Below are positions 1 to 7,296 of a stretch of DNA of 16,992 nt, one piece after another. Origin of the DNA: an uncultured Roseiflexaceae bacterium (GTDB lineage: Bacteria > Chloroflexota > Chloroflexia > Chloroflexales > Roseiflexaceae); contig CAIPUQ010000253.1 of the NCBI GenBank assembly GCA_903868295.1, forward strand, positions 1 to 16,992, read 5' to 3'. The notes beneath the pieces are model-generated. The model saw only the letters and a program-made list of their open reading frames with translations, had not been told where the DNA came from and did not search any database. Positions within the stretch are counted from its first letter, which is position 1, and every line of letters begins with the position of its first letter. The translations under genes were made by a program, and so were the position numbers.

Positions 1-609
1 GCCATCCCCGGTTGCTTTGCGGAACGTCGCAGATTGTGCAATTGCGTGCCATTCTTGGTTGTACGATACACCCCGTGCTGCATCAGCCTTGAGCAGCCGT
101 GCAAAGTGGTCGACAAATGCGGCACCGTTGAAATCAAAGTTGTAGCTGTTTTCGTTTTTTGCATCGACCGTCGCATGCGTGATTCCGGACATGAAGTTCA
201 GGCTGTTGATGATTCCTGCAGACGCCAGGCTGTTCCCTGCTTGCCATGTGCCACCGGGTTGGCGTGAATACGTTCGCCCTTGTTCGTGTCTAATCTCAAG
301 CAACAAGCCGTGTTGATTTGCAACACTCAGGCTGCTCGTTTGCTTCGATTCGTTGATTGCGCCTGTCACCACGAGTTCGTCGATGCGACTCGGTCGACCA
401 TAGTTTGTTATAGATGGAGCATAGTTGCTCGTCTGCGTAATGTTTGTTCGGAATTCGTATTGCCCGCTTAACGCAGCAATCCCTTGTGCTTGTTGCATGC
501 GGTCAACGACACTCGTCCGATGTCCTGCTTGCACTATCGTGATACTAATTGCCAGGAGAATGACACACAACATCACAAGCAGAGCAGATTTATGCAGTTT
601 GGCGTTCAT
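1..609 (-). CDS. Secreted protein of unknown function, N-terminal part (runs off left edge)
   Basis: An open frame starts at ATG 609-607 and stays open for 203 codons to base 1, so the C-terminus lies outside the window. The first 28 residues look like a Sec signal peptide: a short basic start (MNAKLHKS), a hydrophobic core, and a likely signal peptidase I site after VQA28. The rest is polar and rich in Asn, Thr, Ser and Gln, with phrases such as ALSGQYEFRTNITQT and YSRQPGGTWQA that suggest a beta-rich extracellular or envelope protein. No catalytic motif or named domain was recognised. An AAGG about 10 bases before the ATG is a usable ribosome site, and a candidate promoter lies at 724-751. 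It is divergent from the STAND ATPase gene, which could sense or regulate it; that link is inference. The signal peptide is the best-supported part. Confidence 0.72.
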   Translation of the reverse strand, partial: MNAKLHKSALLVMLCVILLAISITIVQAGHRTSVVDRMQQAQGIAALSGQYEFRTNITQTSNYAPSITNYGRPSRIDELVVTGAINESKQTSSLSVANQHGLLLEIRHEQGRTYSRQPGGTWQAGNSLASAGIINSLNFMSGITHATVDAKNENSYNFDFNGAAFVDHFARLLKADAARGVSYNQEWHAIAQSATFRKATGDG

Positions 610-723
610 GGTGAGGCCTTAATGTTATTGATATTCTGATAGTAACCGCACAGCAGTGAAATACACGGAAAATTTACGTCGATTTGCGACGAAATTGCTT
701 GGACAATGGTGTGCTGTGCTAAT

Positions 724-751
724 AGTATACATCCTTTTACAAAAAGCCCAA
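724..751 (-). promoter_or_regulatory. Candidate promoter for the secreted-protein gene
   Basis: On the minus strand a -10-like TATACT (729-724) lies 16 bases from a weak -35-like TTGGGC (751-746). Transcription would begin near 717, giving an untranslated leader of about 105 bases. The -10 is good and the -35 is poor, so the call is tentative. Confidence 0.35.
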
Positions 752-891
752 ATTAGATAGATTTTATAAAAAAGCCACATCCGAGAGCGTGACACACGGT
801 GTTGTGTTGGTCTTGCCCGAGAGCACATTAAGTTACCAATGGAAGTGTGCAATGGCTGAACGGTGACATTCGGATTCGCGCGTGCATTCTG

Positions 892-908
892 ATTTATAAT
901 CGATAAAT
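892..908 (+). promoter_or_regulatory. -10 box within an inverted repeat upstream of the STAND gene
   Basis: A perfect TATAAT lies at 895-900, and a start near 907 would leave a 47-base leader before the ATG at 954. No good -35 is visible 16-18 bases upstream. The -10 lies inside an inverted repeat, ATTTAT (892-897), five bases, ATAAAT (903-908), which could be an operator. A+T-rich repeats of this size can occur by chance. Confidence 0.4.
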
Positions 909-953
909 ACTGATGCAAACTACCCATACAACGTTCTTCGTAGGCTACCGCAT

Positions 954-3509
954 ATGACACACAAAGATCAGCAGCACGCATTGCCCATGATGGTATTTGA
1001 CAAGAAGCGGATCAACGCGTTGATGCGGCTCGTACTTGCACGGCTCAGGCCACACAAAATTGGTGTAGTGGATATTGTTGCTGCGCTCGCCAAAAACGGT
1101 TTTCCGATGAGTCGAGCACAATTCGATGATTGCATGACAACCCGCCCAGAGCGTGACACAACGTTGTCTGTGCCTGCGTTTCAAGCATTTATACGTATCA
1201 TTTACCGCTACGACGTGTCGATTCTTTCAGCCGAGGAGCTCCTTGATTTTGTCAATGTGATGCGCGTCCCCGTGAGTTTGGTTGGCTACTTCCGGAGTTT
1301 TGTGAGTCGTCACATATGGAATTCCGCGTTAACAGCATATGGTTTGAGCATGCAGCATTGGGACGAGGCGGTCATCGGTCGTGAGCGTGTCGTTGAACTA
1401 CTGTTGAGGAATGTTCGACATCGGTCATCGTGCATCATTACGGGTGCGATTGGTATTGGAAAGACCGCGGTTGCAGTCGAAGTCATGCGCCGGCTCGCAC
1501 TCGAACGCGGTGCTCCAACATACTTTCTCGATGCGCGAACAATCAGGTCTCTGACGGAGTTTCATGATGCATTGTGCGAGACGCTTCAGCTATTGTCCAT
1601 TGAAAATCAAGTAAGTGCATTACGGGTCAAACAGTTCCTCCAGAACCATTATGCATACATTGTCATTGATAATGTTCGTGATTCCGAGCACTTGACCGTG
1701 CACCATTTGGTTCGGTATCTCAGCGTCGAGCTCCCGCAGTTGATTTGTGTGTGTACGACGAGTGCGAGTGTCCGCGATACTGACTATGCGCCTTTTGTGG
1801 TGTTCCAATTGTCTGAACTCCCGTGGGACACTGATGATTCGGCTGCGGCTATTCTGGTGCAGCGGACAGCGGTAGAGTTTGGCGCGCCACCGGTGAGCAA
1901 TACACTGGTAAGAGCTATTCGAGGGCAAACGAAAGGGAACCCCCTCCATATTCGTTTCGCGACGTTGAATCTGCTCCAATCAGTTGCACCACAACCCACA
2001 TTCGAAATGCAAAATCTCGGGGCGGATGCACTCCCATTGCTTGGTCACACTGCCCGTGCGGTACTCGAAGTTTTGCTTTGTCTTGACATTGACGTTCCCA
2101 TCCATCTGCTGAAAGCCATGAGTACACAGCTCATAGACCAGACTGCGTACGAACTGACCGTGACGTTGCGCGTCTTGCAATCAGGAGGGTTCGTCATTCT
2201 CTTGCATGGCATGACAGACGTCGTGACGGTGCAACACACCGTCCGGGGTGCACTTTCAGAGACAGTGTCTGCCGTACGCCGTGCAGACATCATGGAGCGA
2301 TTGGCGAGAGCGCTCTCTGAATCGCATGACCCACACGATACGTTGACGCCGACACAACGAGAATACCTAGATCTTCAGAGCGATCTGCCTACCATTTTGG
2401 CACTGACACAATTGCTCATCAACGGCGGCGATGCCGTACGCGCTGCTGGGGTTATCACGCGTTGGAGTATATCCATTGTGCGGCATGGTCACATCGCAAA
2501 GGCAATCGCTGTTGTTGAGAGCTGTCTGTGGCAGTTGCCTGAGGAGCACATGAGCTTTAGTGTTTTGCAACGCATCCTCGGTGAGTTGTTTGGTATCAAT
2601 GGCCAATTCCCACGCGCACATGTCCATTTCAAAGCAGCGTTACATAGTGCAATGCTCCGTGCAGATGATATCGCGATTGCACAGACCCGGGTCTCCCAGG
2701 TCGGATCGACGTACAACTTTATCCAGCGCAGTGGAGATCAACAGTACCAGAAGTCGTTGCACCATTTAGAAAAAGCCGAGCAACAATTCTCACACCCTAC
2801 CAGCGCTGAGTGGCACGGACGTGTGTTGATGTATCGTGCGGATGTACTCAATTTTGGTGGTGAACAGACAGACGCGTTGCGAACCATCAACGAAAGTCTG
2901 TCGGTTTTCGAGCGCGCTTACTTACCCGAGTGGTATGTCGATGCGTTGCGGGTGCGCGGGGCAATCTACCTGACCATCGGCGATTACATCGGTGCGAGGC
3001 AAGATTTGCTGCGCGCCCTTGCACACTACGAAGAATCAAATCAGATTATTCACCGTCTGCAATGTCATGCACGGTTAGCGATGCTCTGCTTTGTGTTGGG
3101 CGATGTACCCGGTGCATTAATGCATATCGAACGCGGAATTCAGTTTATCCATGTCACCGGCGGGTACAAATATATGCCCATGATGCTTGATATCTTTGGT
3201 GGGATTTTGCGTGCCTACGGAGATGTGCCAAACGCCGATACGTTGCGTGCACGGACAAATGTGTTGCGCGATGAGTGGCATTTGTTTCGTAGTGCGGGGG
3301 TAGATCAGCTCATCGATTTGTATTTTCTCCATCAGATACCCCCAGTGGCGCACCGCTTTGATCTCGATGTGTTTGCTGGGTCGCAGACGGTGCATGACCT
3401 ATCAGCGGTGGTTATGCAGTGCGTACGCGTCCTGCGCGAGGGCACACAAACAAAAAACCCGCGTGTGACTCCACTGGAGTCAACACGCGGGCCATTGGAA
3501 CGAAACTAG
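954..3509 (+). CDS. STAND-class (NB-ARC-like) ATPase with N-terminal helical/HTH-like domain and C-terminal TPRs
   Basis: The 851-residue protein has a STAND signal-transduction ATPase layout. Residues about 20-115 form a helical region (VVDIVAALAKNGFPMSR, then TTRPERD) resembling HTH-like N-termini of related ATPases. A linker with IGRERVVELL (141-150) leads to Walker A GAIGIGKT (164-171), Walker B YIVIDN (235-240), a CTTS sensor-like stretch (267-270) and a GLPL-like GNPL (328-331). A winged-helix-like section follows (about 360-450), then degenerate TPRs to about 780. Such proteins use ATP-driven oligomerisation to act as regulators or, in some families, anti-phage sensors. No nuclease, protease, TIR or other effector domain is visible, so a regulatory role is more likely. 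The start lacks a strong ribosome site. The last codons contain the terminator of the convergent gene, and the stop overlaps that gene's stop by 4 bases. Confidence 0.85.
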   Translation: MTHKDQQHALPMMVFDKKRINALMRLVLARLRPHKIGVVDIVAALAKNGFPMSRAQFDDCMTTRPERDTTLSVPAFQAFIRIIYRYDVSILSAEELLDFVNVMRVPVSLVGYFRSFVSRHIWNSALTAYGLSMQHWDEAVIGRERVVELLLRNVRHRSSCIITGAIGIGKTAVAVEVMRRLALERGAPTYFLDARTIRSLTEFHDALCETLQLLSIENQVSALRVKQFLQNHYAYIVIDNVRDSEHLTVHHLVRYLSVELPQLICVCTTSASVRDTDYAPFVVFQLSELPWDTDDSAAAILVQRTAVEFGAPPVSNTLVRAIRGQTKGNPLHIRFATLNLLQSVAPQPTFEMQNLGADALPLLGHTARAVLEVLLCLDIDVPIHLLKAMSTQLIDQTAYELTVTLRVLQSGGFVILLHGMTDVVTVQHTVRGALSETVSAVRRADIMERLARALSESHDPHDTLTPTQREYLDLQSDLPTILALTQLLINGGDAVRAAGVITRWSISIVRHGHIAKAIAVVESCLWQLPEEHMSFSVLQRILGELFGINGQFPRAHVHFKAALHSAMLRADDIAIAQTRVSQVGSTYNFIQRSGDQQYQKSLHHLEKAEQQFSHPTSAEWHGRVLMYRADVLNFGGEQTDALRTINESLSVFERAYLPEWYVDALRVRGAIYLTIGDYIGARQDLLRALAHYEESNQIIHRLQCHARLAMLCFVLGDVPGALMHIERGIQFIHVTGGYKYMPMMLDIFGGILRAYGDVPNADTLRARTNVLRDEWHLFRSAGVDQLIDLYFLHQIPPVAHRFDLDVFAGSQTVHDLSAVVMQCVRVLREGTQTKNPRVTPLESTRGPLERN
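3452..3491 (-). terminator. Strong intrinsic terminator of the BMP lipoprotein gene, inside the STAND gene
   Basis: Read on the minus strand, CCCGCGTG pairs with CACGCGGG and TGACTCC pairs with GGAGTCA. This gives 15 base pairs with one bulged T and a 3-base AGT loop, followed at once by six Ts (3457-3452). It lies 15 bases beyond the lipoprotein stop. It also encodes about a dozen residues near the C-terminus of the plus-strand STAND protein (around NPRVTPLESTRG). Confidence 0.92.
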
Positions 3510-4525
3510 TTCAGGGTTACGCCGGTGGTGATTGAACCATCGGACAAGCCCTTGAGAATTTCTTCCATCTTGGTCTTGACTTCGGCCGAAATCGAACCGT
3601 CAGCCTTGTTGAACGATGCCAACCCGATACCGCCGTTCGATGCGTCATAGACCGAAACGCCCGGGGTGAACTTGCCGTCGACGACGTCCTTGATGGTCAA
3701 GAACACTGCCTGATCGACACGCTTCATGGCGCTCGAAATGATTTTGTCTGACCCTGGTGCTGCACCATTCTGGAAGGTGGTGACAAACTCGTCCTGGTCG
3801 ACGCCGATAACGAATGCACCGGCCTCTGCGGCTGCTGCAATGCCACCCGAACCGGTCTGACCGCCGGCTCCGAAGATCACGTCAGCGCCTTCGGCCATGA
3901 AGCTCTTGGCTGCTTCAGCACCACGGGCACGGTCGGTGAAGCTGTCGATGTACACCGTCTTGACAGCGATGTCGGCCTTGATCGACTTCGCACCGGCTTC
4001 GTAGCCCTTGAGGAACTTCTGGACTGGTGGGATTTCGATACCACCGACGGCTGCAATGGTGCCGCTCTGCGACATCGATGCGGCCAGTGCGCCAGCCATG
4101 TAGCCAGCCTGGTCTTCGGCAAAGACCAATCCACGCACGTTGGCAATGGTTGGGTCGTAGGCGAAGTCGACAATGGCGAACTTGGTCTCTGGGAACTTGG
4201 CAGATGCTTCCTTGATGGCATCACCCATCATGAAGCCGACGGCGACGATGACTTCACACTTCTGGTCGACGAGCGCCTGAATGTTCTTGCCATAGTCGGT
4301 CTGTGCCTGGGTCTCGATGTACTTGGTGCCGATGCCCAGATCCTTCTCGGCCTTTTTGAGACCGTCGTAGGCATACTGGTTGAAGGTGCCGTCGTTGATC
4401 TTGCCAACGTCGGTGACCAAGCCGGCCTTACAGGCGGCTGCGGTGGTGGCGGCACCACCACATGCTGGCAAAATCATGGCTGCAATAACCATGACGACCA
4501 GCGTGTAGACTGTGGATTTACGCAT
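3506..4525 (-). CDS. BMP family lipoprotein: ABC transporter substrate-binding protein (nucleoside-type)
   Basis: This 339-residue lipoprotein belongs to the BmpA/Med/PnrA family, whose members bind purine nucleosides or similar ligands for an ABC importer. A lipobox LPAC places the acylated Cys at residue 22. Family features follow: DVGKINDGTFNQYAYDGL near the N-terminus, the IVAVGFMMGDAI and FAIVDFAYDP strands, NVRGLVFAEDQAGYMAGALAA, and GADVIFGAGGQTGSGGIAAA. Length is normal. GGAGG five bases before the ATG is a strong ribosome site, and a good promoter lies at 4591-4619. Codons are strongly biased toward C- and G-ending forms (AAG, GCC, GGC, ATC), unlike the adjacent STAND gene, which suggests high expression. 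No permease or ATPase gene is adjacent, so its transporter partners must lie elsewhere. Ligand identity is inferred from the family only. Confidence 0.93.
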   Translation of the reverse strand: MRKSTVYTLVVMVIAAMILPACGGAATTAAACKAGLVTDVGKINDGTFNQYAYDGLKKAEKDLGIGTKYIETQAQTDYGKNIQALVDQKCEVIVAVGFMMGDAIKEASAKFPETKFAIVDFAYDPTIANVRGLVFAEDQAGYMAGALAASMSQSGTIAAVGGIEIPPVQKFLKGYEAGAKSIKADIAVKTVYIDSFTDRARGAEAAKSFMAEGADVIFGAGGQTGSGGIAAAAEAGAFVIGVDQDEFVTTFQNGAAPGSDKIISSAMKRVDQAVFLTIKDVVDGKFTPGVSVYDASNGGIGLASFNKADGSISAEVKTKMEEILKGLSDGSITTGVTLN

Positions 4526-4530
4526 GTAGT

Positions 4531-4535
4531 CCTCC
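4531..4535 (-). promoter_or_regulatory. Ribosome binding site of the BMP lipoprotein gene
   Basis: GGAGG on the minus strand lies five bases before ATG 4525-4523. It fixes the start and is among the strongest ribosome sites in the window, in keeping with the gene's codon bias. Confidence 0.8.
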
Positions 4536-4558
4536 GTACGAACATAGGAAATCTGTAA

Positions 4559-4580
4559 TTCATCTGCGCATGCAGCTGAA
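4559..4580 (-). promoter_or_regulatory. 22-bp imperfect dyad at the transcript start of the BMP gene (operator or 5' hairpin)
   Basis: On the minus strand, TTCA-G-CTGC, a 4-base centre, then GCAG-A-TGAA form a dyad with nine-base half-sites and one mismatch. It begins just downstream of the transcription start predicted from the -10 at 4596-4591. It could be a repressor operator or a 5' stem-loop protecting the mRNA. The sequence alone does not separate these. Confidence 0.4.
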
Positions 4581-4590
4581 TCTCAGTGAA

Positions 4591-4619
4591 ATTATACCAC
4601 TGTCCACGATGAGCAACAA
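4591..4619 (-). promoter_or_regulatory. Promoter of the BMP lipoprotein gene
   Basis: On the minus strand a perfect -10 TATAAT (4596-4591) lies 17 bases from a -35-like TTGTTG (4619-4614). The predicted start near 4584 leaves a leader of about 60 bases ending in GGAGG. Confidence 0.65.
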
Positions 4620-4678
4620 TGCAATTTGATGGTATTCTAGCGATTACGATGCAATATTTTTACGATAGTGAGTAGTAC

Positions 4679-5791
4679 ATGGCAATCATTCTCGAGTCAA
4701 TGATCTCACCAGATATCGAGTCACTCTGTCATGGTTTATGCACGGTCCATTGGACCCGCAATGACACAACGCAGTACATCATCAATGTAACCCCCAAGAG
4801 TGCATCGGATGTATTTTTTGGCCTTCTCCAAGCACGCGCGCGGGCAGCAGGCTACACCATTTGGATGCGTTCTGATCCGCGGAGTGCGACCTCTGTCGAG
4901 GTGATTTTTGTGGCAGGCGTGCCACCGGTCGCTGCCACACGATGGATTGTTGCAGGTAGCCTCTTGTTGGCAACCATTATTTCCTGTTTGGCCTGTGGCG
5001 CGCTCTATCATGGCACCGATGTATTTGCGCATCCGACACGCATTCTCGACGGTTGGCCATTCGCTGCAACGTTATTGGGGATCCTGGCGACCCACGAAAT
5101 GGGCCATTATGTGGTCGGTCGTTGGCGCGGTGCACCCGTTAGTTTGCCGTATTTCATCCCGTTGCCACCGCCGCTGAGTTTTACGGGCACTCTGGGCGCG
5201 GTCATTGTCCAGCGTGAGCCTATGCGCGATCGACGAATGTTGCTCGATGTCGGATTAGCTGGTCCGTTTGCCGGTTTGCTCGTTGCCATACCGCTGCTGA
5301 TCTATGGGTTGATGCATTCAACAGTCGGGCCGGTGCCGACCTCAGGCTACATCCAAGAGGGGAACTCGGCGTTTTATATTCTCGCAAAGCTCTTTGTGTT
5401 TGGTACCATGCTCCCACACAACGGCATGGATGTGCAGCTCAATGATGTCGCCTTTGCTGCCTGGATAGGCCTCTTGGTGACGATGTTCAACTTGCTCCCG
5501 ATCGGCCAACTCGATGGTGGGCACGCAGCGTATGCACTGTTTGGCCCCAAGTCTGTCTACCTCGCATATGGAGCGATTGCGTTCTGCCTGTTGCTCGGTA
5601 TCTTTGTCGACAACACCTGGCTTGTTTGGGGGATGATTGCAACACTCTCAAACCCACGCCACCCAGCGCCGTTTGATGATGTGACGACCGTCGGGTGGCG
5701 GAGAATTGGGATTGCTGCAATAGCCCTGATTGTCTTGTTGTTTTTGTTGACACCGGCACCCATGCAACCGGTACCAGGAGTTATCGGGTAA
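4679..5791 (+). CDS. M50 family intramembrane metalloprotease (site-2 protease, EGY-like)
   Basis: This 370-residue membrane protein is an M50 zinc protease. Such enzymes cleave transmembrane segments of substrates, often anti-sigma factors or membrane regulators. The active-site HEMGH is at 139-143 in a membrane helix, and the third zinc ligand is in NLLPIGQLDGGH (271-282). Between them lies SFTGTLGAVI (167-176), similar to the EGY branch of the family. There is a soluble N-terminal domain of about 85 residues and several hydrophobic segments (about 88-110, 125-148, 190-211, 255-280, 296-318, 342-358). No PDZ or CBS domain is seen. The ATG at 4679 is preceded in frame by a TAG at 4673, which sets the upstream limit; no clear ribosome site precedes it, and ATG 4700 is an alternative. 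Its 3' end overlaps the convergent PHP gene by 11 bases. The substrate is unknown. Confidence 0.92.
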   Translation: MAIILESMISPDIESLCHGLCTVHWTRNDTTQYIINVTPKSASDVFFGLLQARARAAGYTIWMRSDPRSATSVEVIFVAGVPPVAATRWIVAGSLLLATIISCLACGALYHGTDVFAHPTRILDGWPFAATLLGILATHEMGHYVVGRWRGAPVSLPYFIPLPPPLSFTGTLGAVIVQREPMRDRRMLLDVGLAGPFAGLLVAIPLLIYGLMHSTVGPVPTSGYIQEGNSAFYILAKLFVFGTMLPHNGMDVQLNDVAFAAWIGLLVTMFNLLPIGQLDGGHAAYALFGPKSVYLAYGAIAFCLLLGIFVDNTWLVWGMIATLSNPRHPAPFDDVTTVGWRRIGIAAIALIVLLFLLTPAPMQPVPGVIG

Positions 5792-6818
5792 TGTAAATGG
5801 GGTTCGTCATGACCCACGGCGTCTGCGTTTTGGTTGATTCGATGCGGTAGACGCCGCTTGCATTGATGGTGGTCAGGAGCGTGTTGCGACCGCTCATGAT
5901 CTCGCTCCCATTGTGAATGAGTCGGACCGGCGCATCGCTTCCGAGGGTGACTTTGAGCGTGATAGGCCCCTCGCGTAGCGACGCAATGTCGCCGGCATAC
6001 CAGCGTTCTGCCCCCCGGAACGCGACATACTCGAGATTCGGACAATCTCCTTCAAGCCGATTGACCATATAACTGCGTCCTTGTGCGAGCGCTCCATAGA
6101 CCATGCGCATCGCAGAATTGATATTTCCTGGTAGCTTTTCGGGTAACCACAGATAATTGGTCAACGTTTTAAACGACCATTCGTACGAAAAAACCTGCAA
6201 TCTGCCGAAGGGAGAGGGTCGCAAAAAGGCGTGAGTATCCAGCCCCCAGACGCCAAACGTCCGTTTGCCAGCCACATTCAATGCATCCCACCATTCCAAG
6301 GTGGCCTTGGTCGGTCCGCGCAACCCGCGCGTCGGGAACGCATAAAGGAATTCTTTGTTGTTGGGTGTTAATTGCTCACCCCAGTCACTCATGAAGTTCC
6401 ACAGTTCAATACCAGTACTGCGGCCCGACATGTTGGTCGGACTGTTGATGTTCCAATCATCCCAACGGAAAAGCCCTTTGAATTCGTTGTACGTCTGTTC
6501 GTCTGGATGCGCAATAATACCGAATCCACCGGCGTCGTACGTTGCATCAATAAACTGTTGCGGCGGCAATGTGTTTGGAATTACACGGTCGACATTCAGC
6601 CCGAGGAAGTGATTATGGAAGGGCGTAATCTCTTGGTCGACCAATGTCAGTACCCCGTCGATGTATCCCTGTTCTGCACGACCATCGAGCGTGTCGTGGT
6701 CCGTGATGATAACCCACTCGATTCCTGCGCCACGCGCTGCCCGTGCGATGTGTGGGATCGACCCACTCCCGTCGGAATACTGCGAATGCAGATGAATTGC
6801 ACCTGGGCTTGCGTACAT
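5781..6818 (-). CDS. PHP-domain metal-dependent phosphoesterase
   Basis: The 345-residue protein has the PHP metal-binding pattern: H9-L-H11 (HLHSQYSDG), TDHDTL (39-44), FHNHFLG (67-73), HPDE (104-107) and GLDTHAF (192-198). These provide the residues that bind the usual two- or three-metal centre. PHP proteins hydrolyse phosphoesters, for example nucleotide 3',5'-bisphosphates, oligonucleotides or histidinol phosphate. The substrate here is not evident, and no polymerase or exonuclease domain is attached. About 100 residues follow the catalytic part and end in a beta-rich stretch (VRLIHNGSEIM, NASGVYRIES) that may be a carbohydrate-binding or Ig-like fold. It is the second gene of a two-gene unit, 7 bases after the methyltransferase stop, and its ribosome site AGGAAG overlaps that stop. 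Its end overlaps the M50 gene by 11 bases. Confidence 0.88.
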   Translation of the reverse strand: MYASPGAIHLHSQYSDGSGSIPHIARAARGAGIEWVIITDHDTLDGRAEQGYIDGVLTLVDQEITPFHNHFLGLNVDRVIPNTLPPQQFIDATYDAGGFGIIAHPDEQTYNEFKGLFRWDDWNINSPTNMSGRSTGIELWNFMSDWGEQLTPNNKEFLYAFPTRGLRGPTKATLEWWDALNVAGKRTFGVWGLDTHAFLRPSPFGRLQVFSYEWSFKTLTNYLWLPEKLPGNINSAMRMVYGALAQGRSYMVNRLEGDCPNLEYVAFRGAERWYAGDIASLREGPITLKVTLGSDAPVRLIHNGSEIMSGRNTLLTTINASGVYRIESTKTQTPWVMTNPIYITR

Positions 6819-6825
6819 AATCTTC

Positions 6826-7296
6826 CTAATAGATGCGTGGCAGAAATTTCTTCACGGTTTGTGCGTATGCGGCATACGTCGGAAATCGATCACGCAAGAA
6901 CTGTTCTTCGCGACGCGATTTGAACTCGAACCACACACCCAAAATACCGGTCAACACCATGCCCCAGTAGCTCATGGTCAAGAACGCATATCCTGCGCTC
7001 CCACACAATACTGCGGTGTAGATGGGATGTCGTACAATAGCATAGACGCCGGTGATGACTAACTGCCCTTCGTCCAATGGTTTGGGGAAAGCGGTGAGAT
7101 TGGTACCCAGCGTAGCAAACCCGCGCCAGCCGAAGCCTAACGCGACAAGGCAGAGGATAGTCCCCACAACGGTGCTCAACACTCCACCGGTATAGTGTCC
7201 TTCTTGGATGAGTCCTGCCGTCACAATCATCGCCAAAATGATGAATTGTCCAACGACCCACCAACCCCCACGTGACGTCTGCGTATTTACTGACAT
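6826..7296 (-). CDS. ICMT/PEMT-like membrane methyltransferase (isoprenylcysteine carboxyl methyltransferase family)
   Basis: The 156-residue protein is hydrophobic, with membrane segments near 12-30, 38-56 and 95-122. It ends with the family signature: LVITGVYAIVRHPIYTAVL (79-97, with R-H-P-x-Y), then EFKSRREEQFLRDRFPTYAAY (124-144) and a basic C-terminal tail. This S-adenosylmethionine-binding family methylates prenylated or lipid substrates at the membrane. Bacteria generally lack prenylated CaaX proteins, so the substrate is probably a small lipid or isoprenoid, but this cannot be told from the sequence. It is the first gene of a unit with the PHP gene and starts 38 bases from the divergent YgfZ-type gene, so the two promoter regions must be very compact or overlap the coding regions. 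A GGAAAG lies upstream of the start. Confidence 0.82.
   Translation of the reverse strand: MSVNTQTSRGGWWVVGQFIILAMIVTAGLIQEGHYTGGVLSTVVGTILCLVALGFGWRGFATLGTNLTAFPKPLDEGQLVITGVYAIVRHPIYTAVLCGSAGYAFLTMSYWGMVLTGILGVWFEFKSRREEQFLRDRFPTYAAYAQTVKKFLPRIY

Larger units (their letters stand above)
610..953. other. Divergent intergenic region between secreted-protein and STAND genes
   Basis: This gene-free stretch of 344 bases is clearly more A+T-rich in its middle (about 715-775) than its neighbours. It holds one candidate promoter for each flanking gene and an inverted repeat on the plus-strand -10 box. I see no tRNA, terminator or convincing small gene. The open frame on the minus strand from 981 is basic, Cys-rich and low in protein-like character, and is probably a chance frame. 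Confidence 0.6.

Noticed and set aside
34..622. Three short plus-strand frames near the left edge
   Set aside because: They lie opposite the minus-strand secreted-protein gene, which has a signal peptide and a continuous 203-codon frame; the plus frames are Cys-rich and not protein-like.
625..1184. Minus-strand frames over the start of the STAND gene
   Set aside because: They have unusual composition with many Arg, Cys and His, no motif, and they overlap a well-supported gene and its promoter.
954..3509. STAND ATPase as a ready-made anti-phage defence gene
   Set aside because: No effector domain is visible and no other defence gene is in the window; a regulatory role explains the layout equally well.
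3877..4461. Long minus-strand shadow frames within the BMP gene
   Set aside because: They are a by-product of the strong third-position C/G bias of that gene; Ser/Arg/Pro-rich and without motifs.
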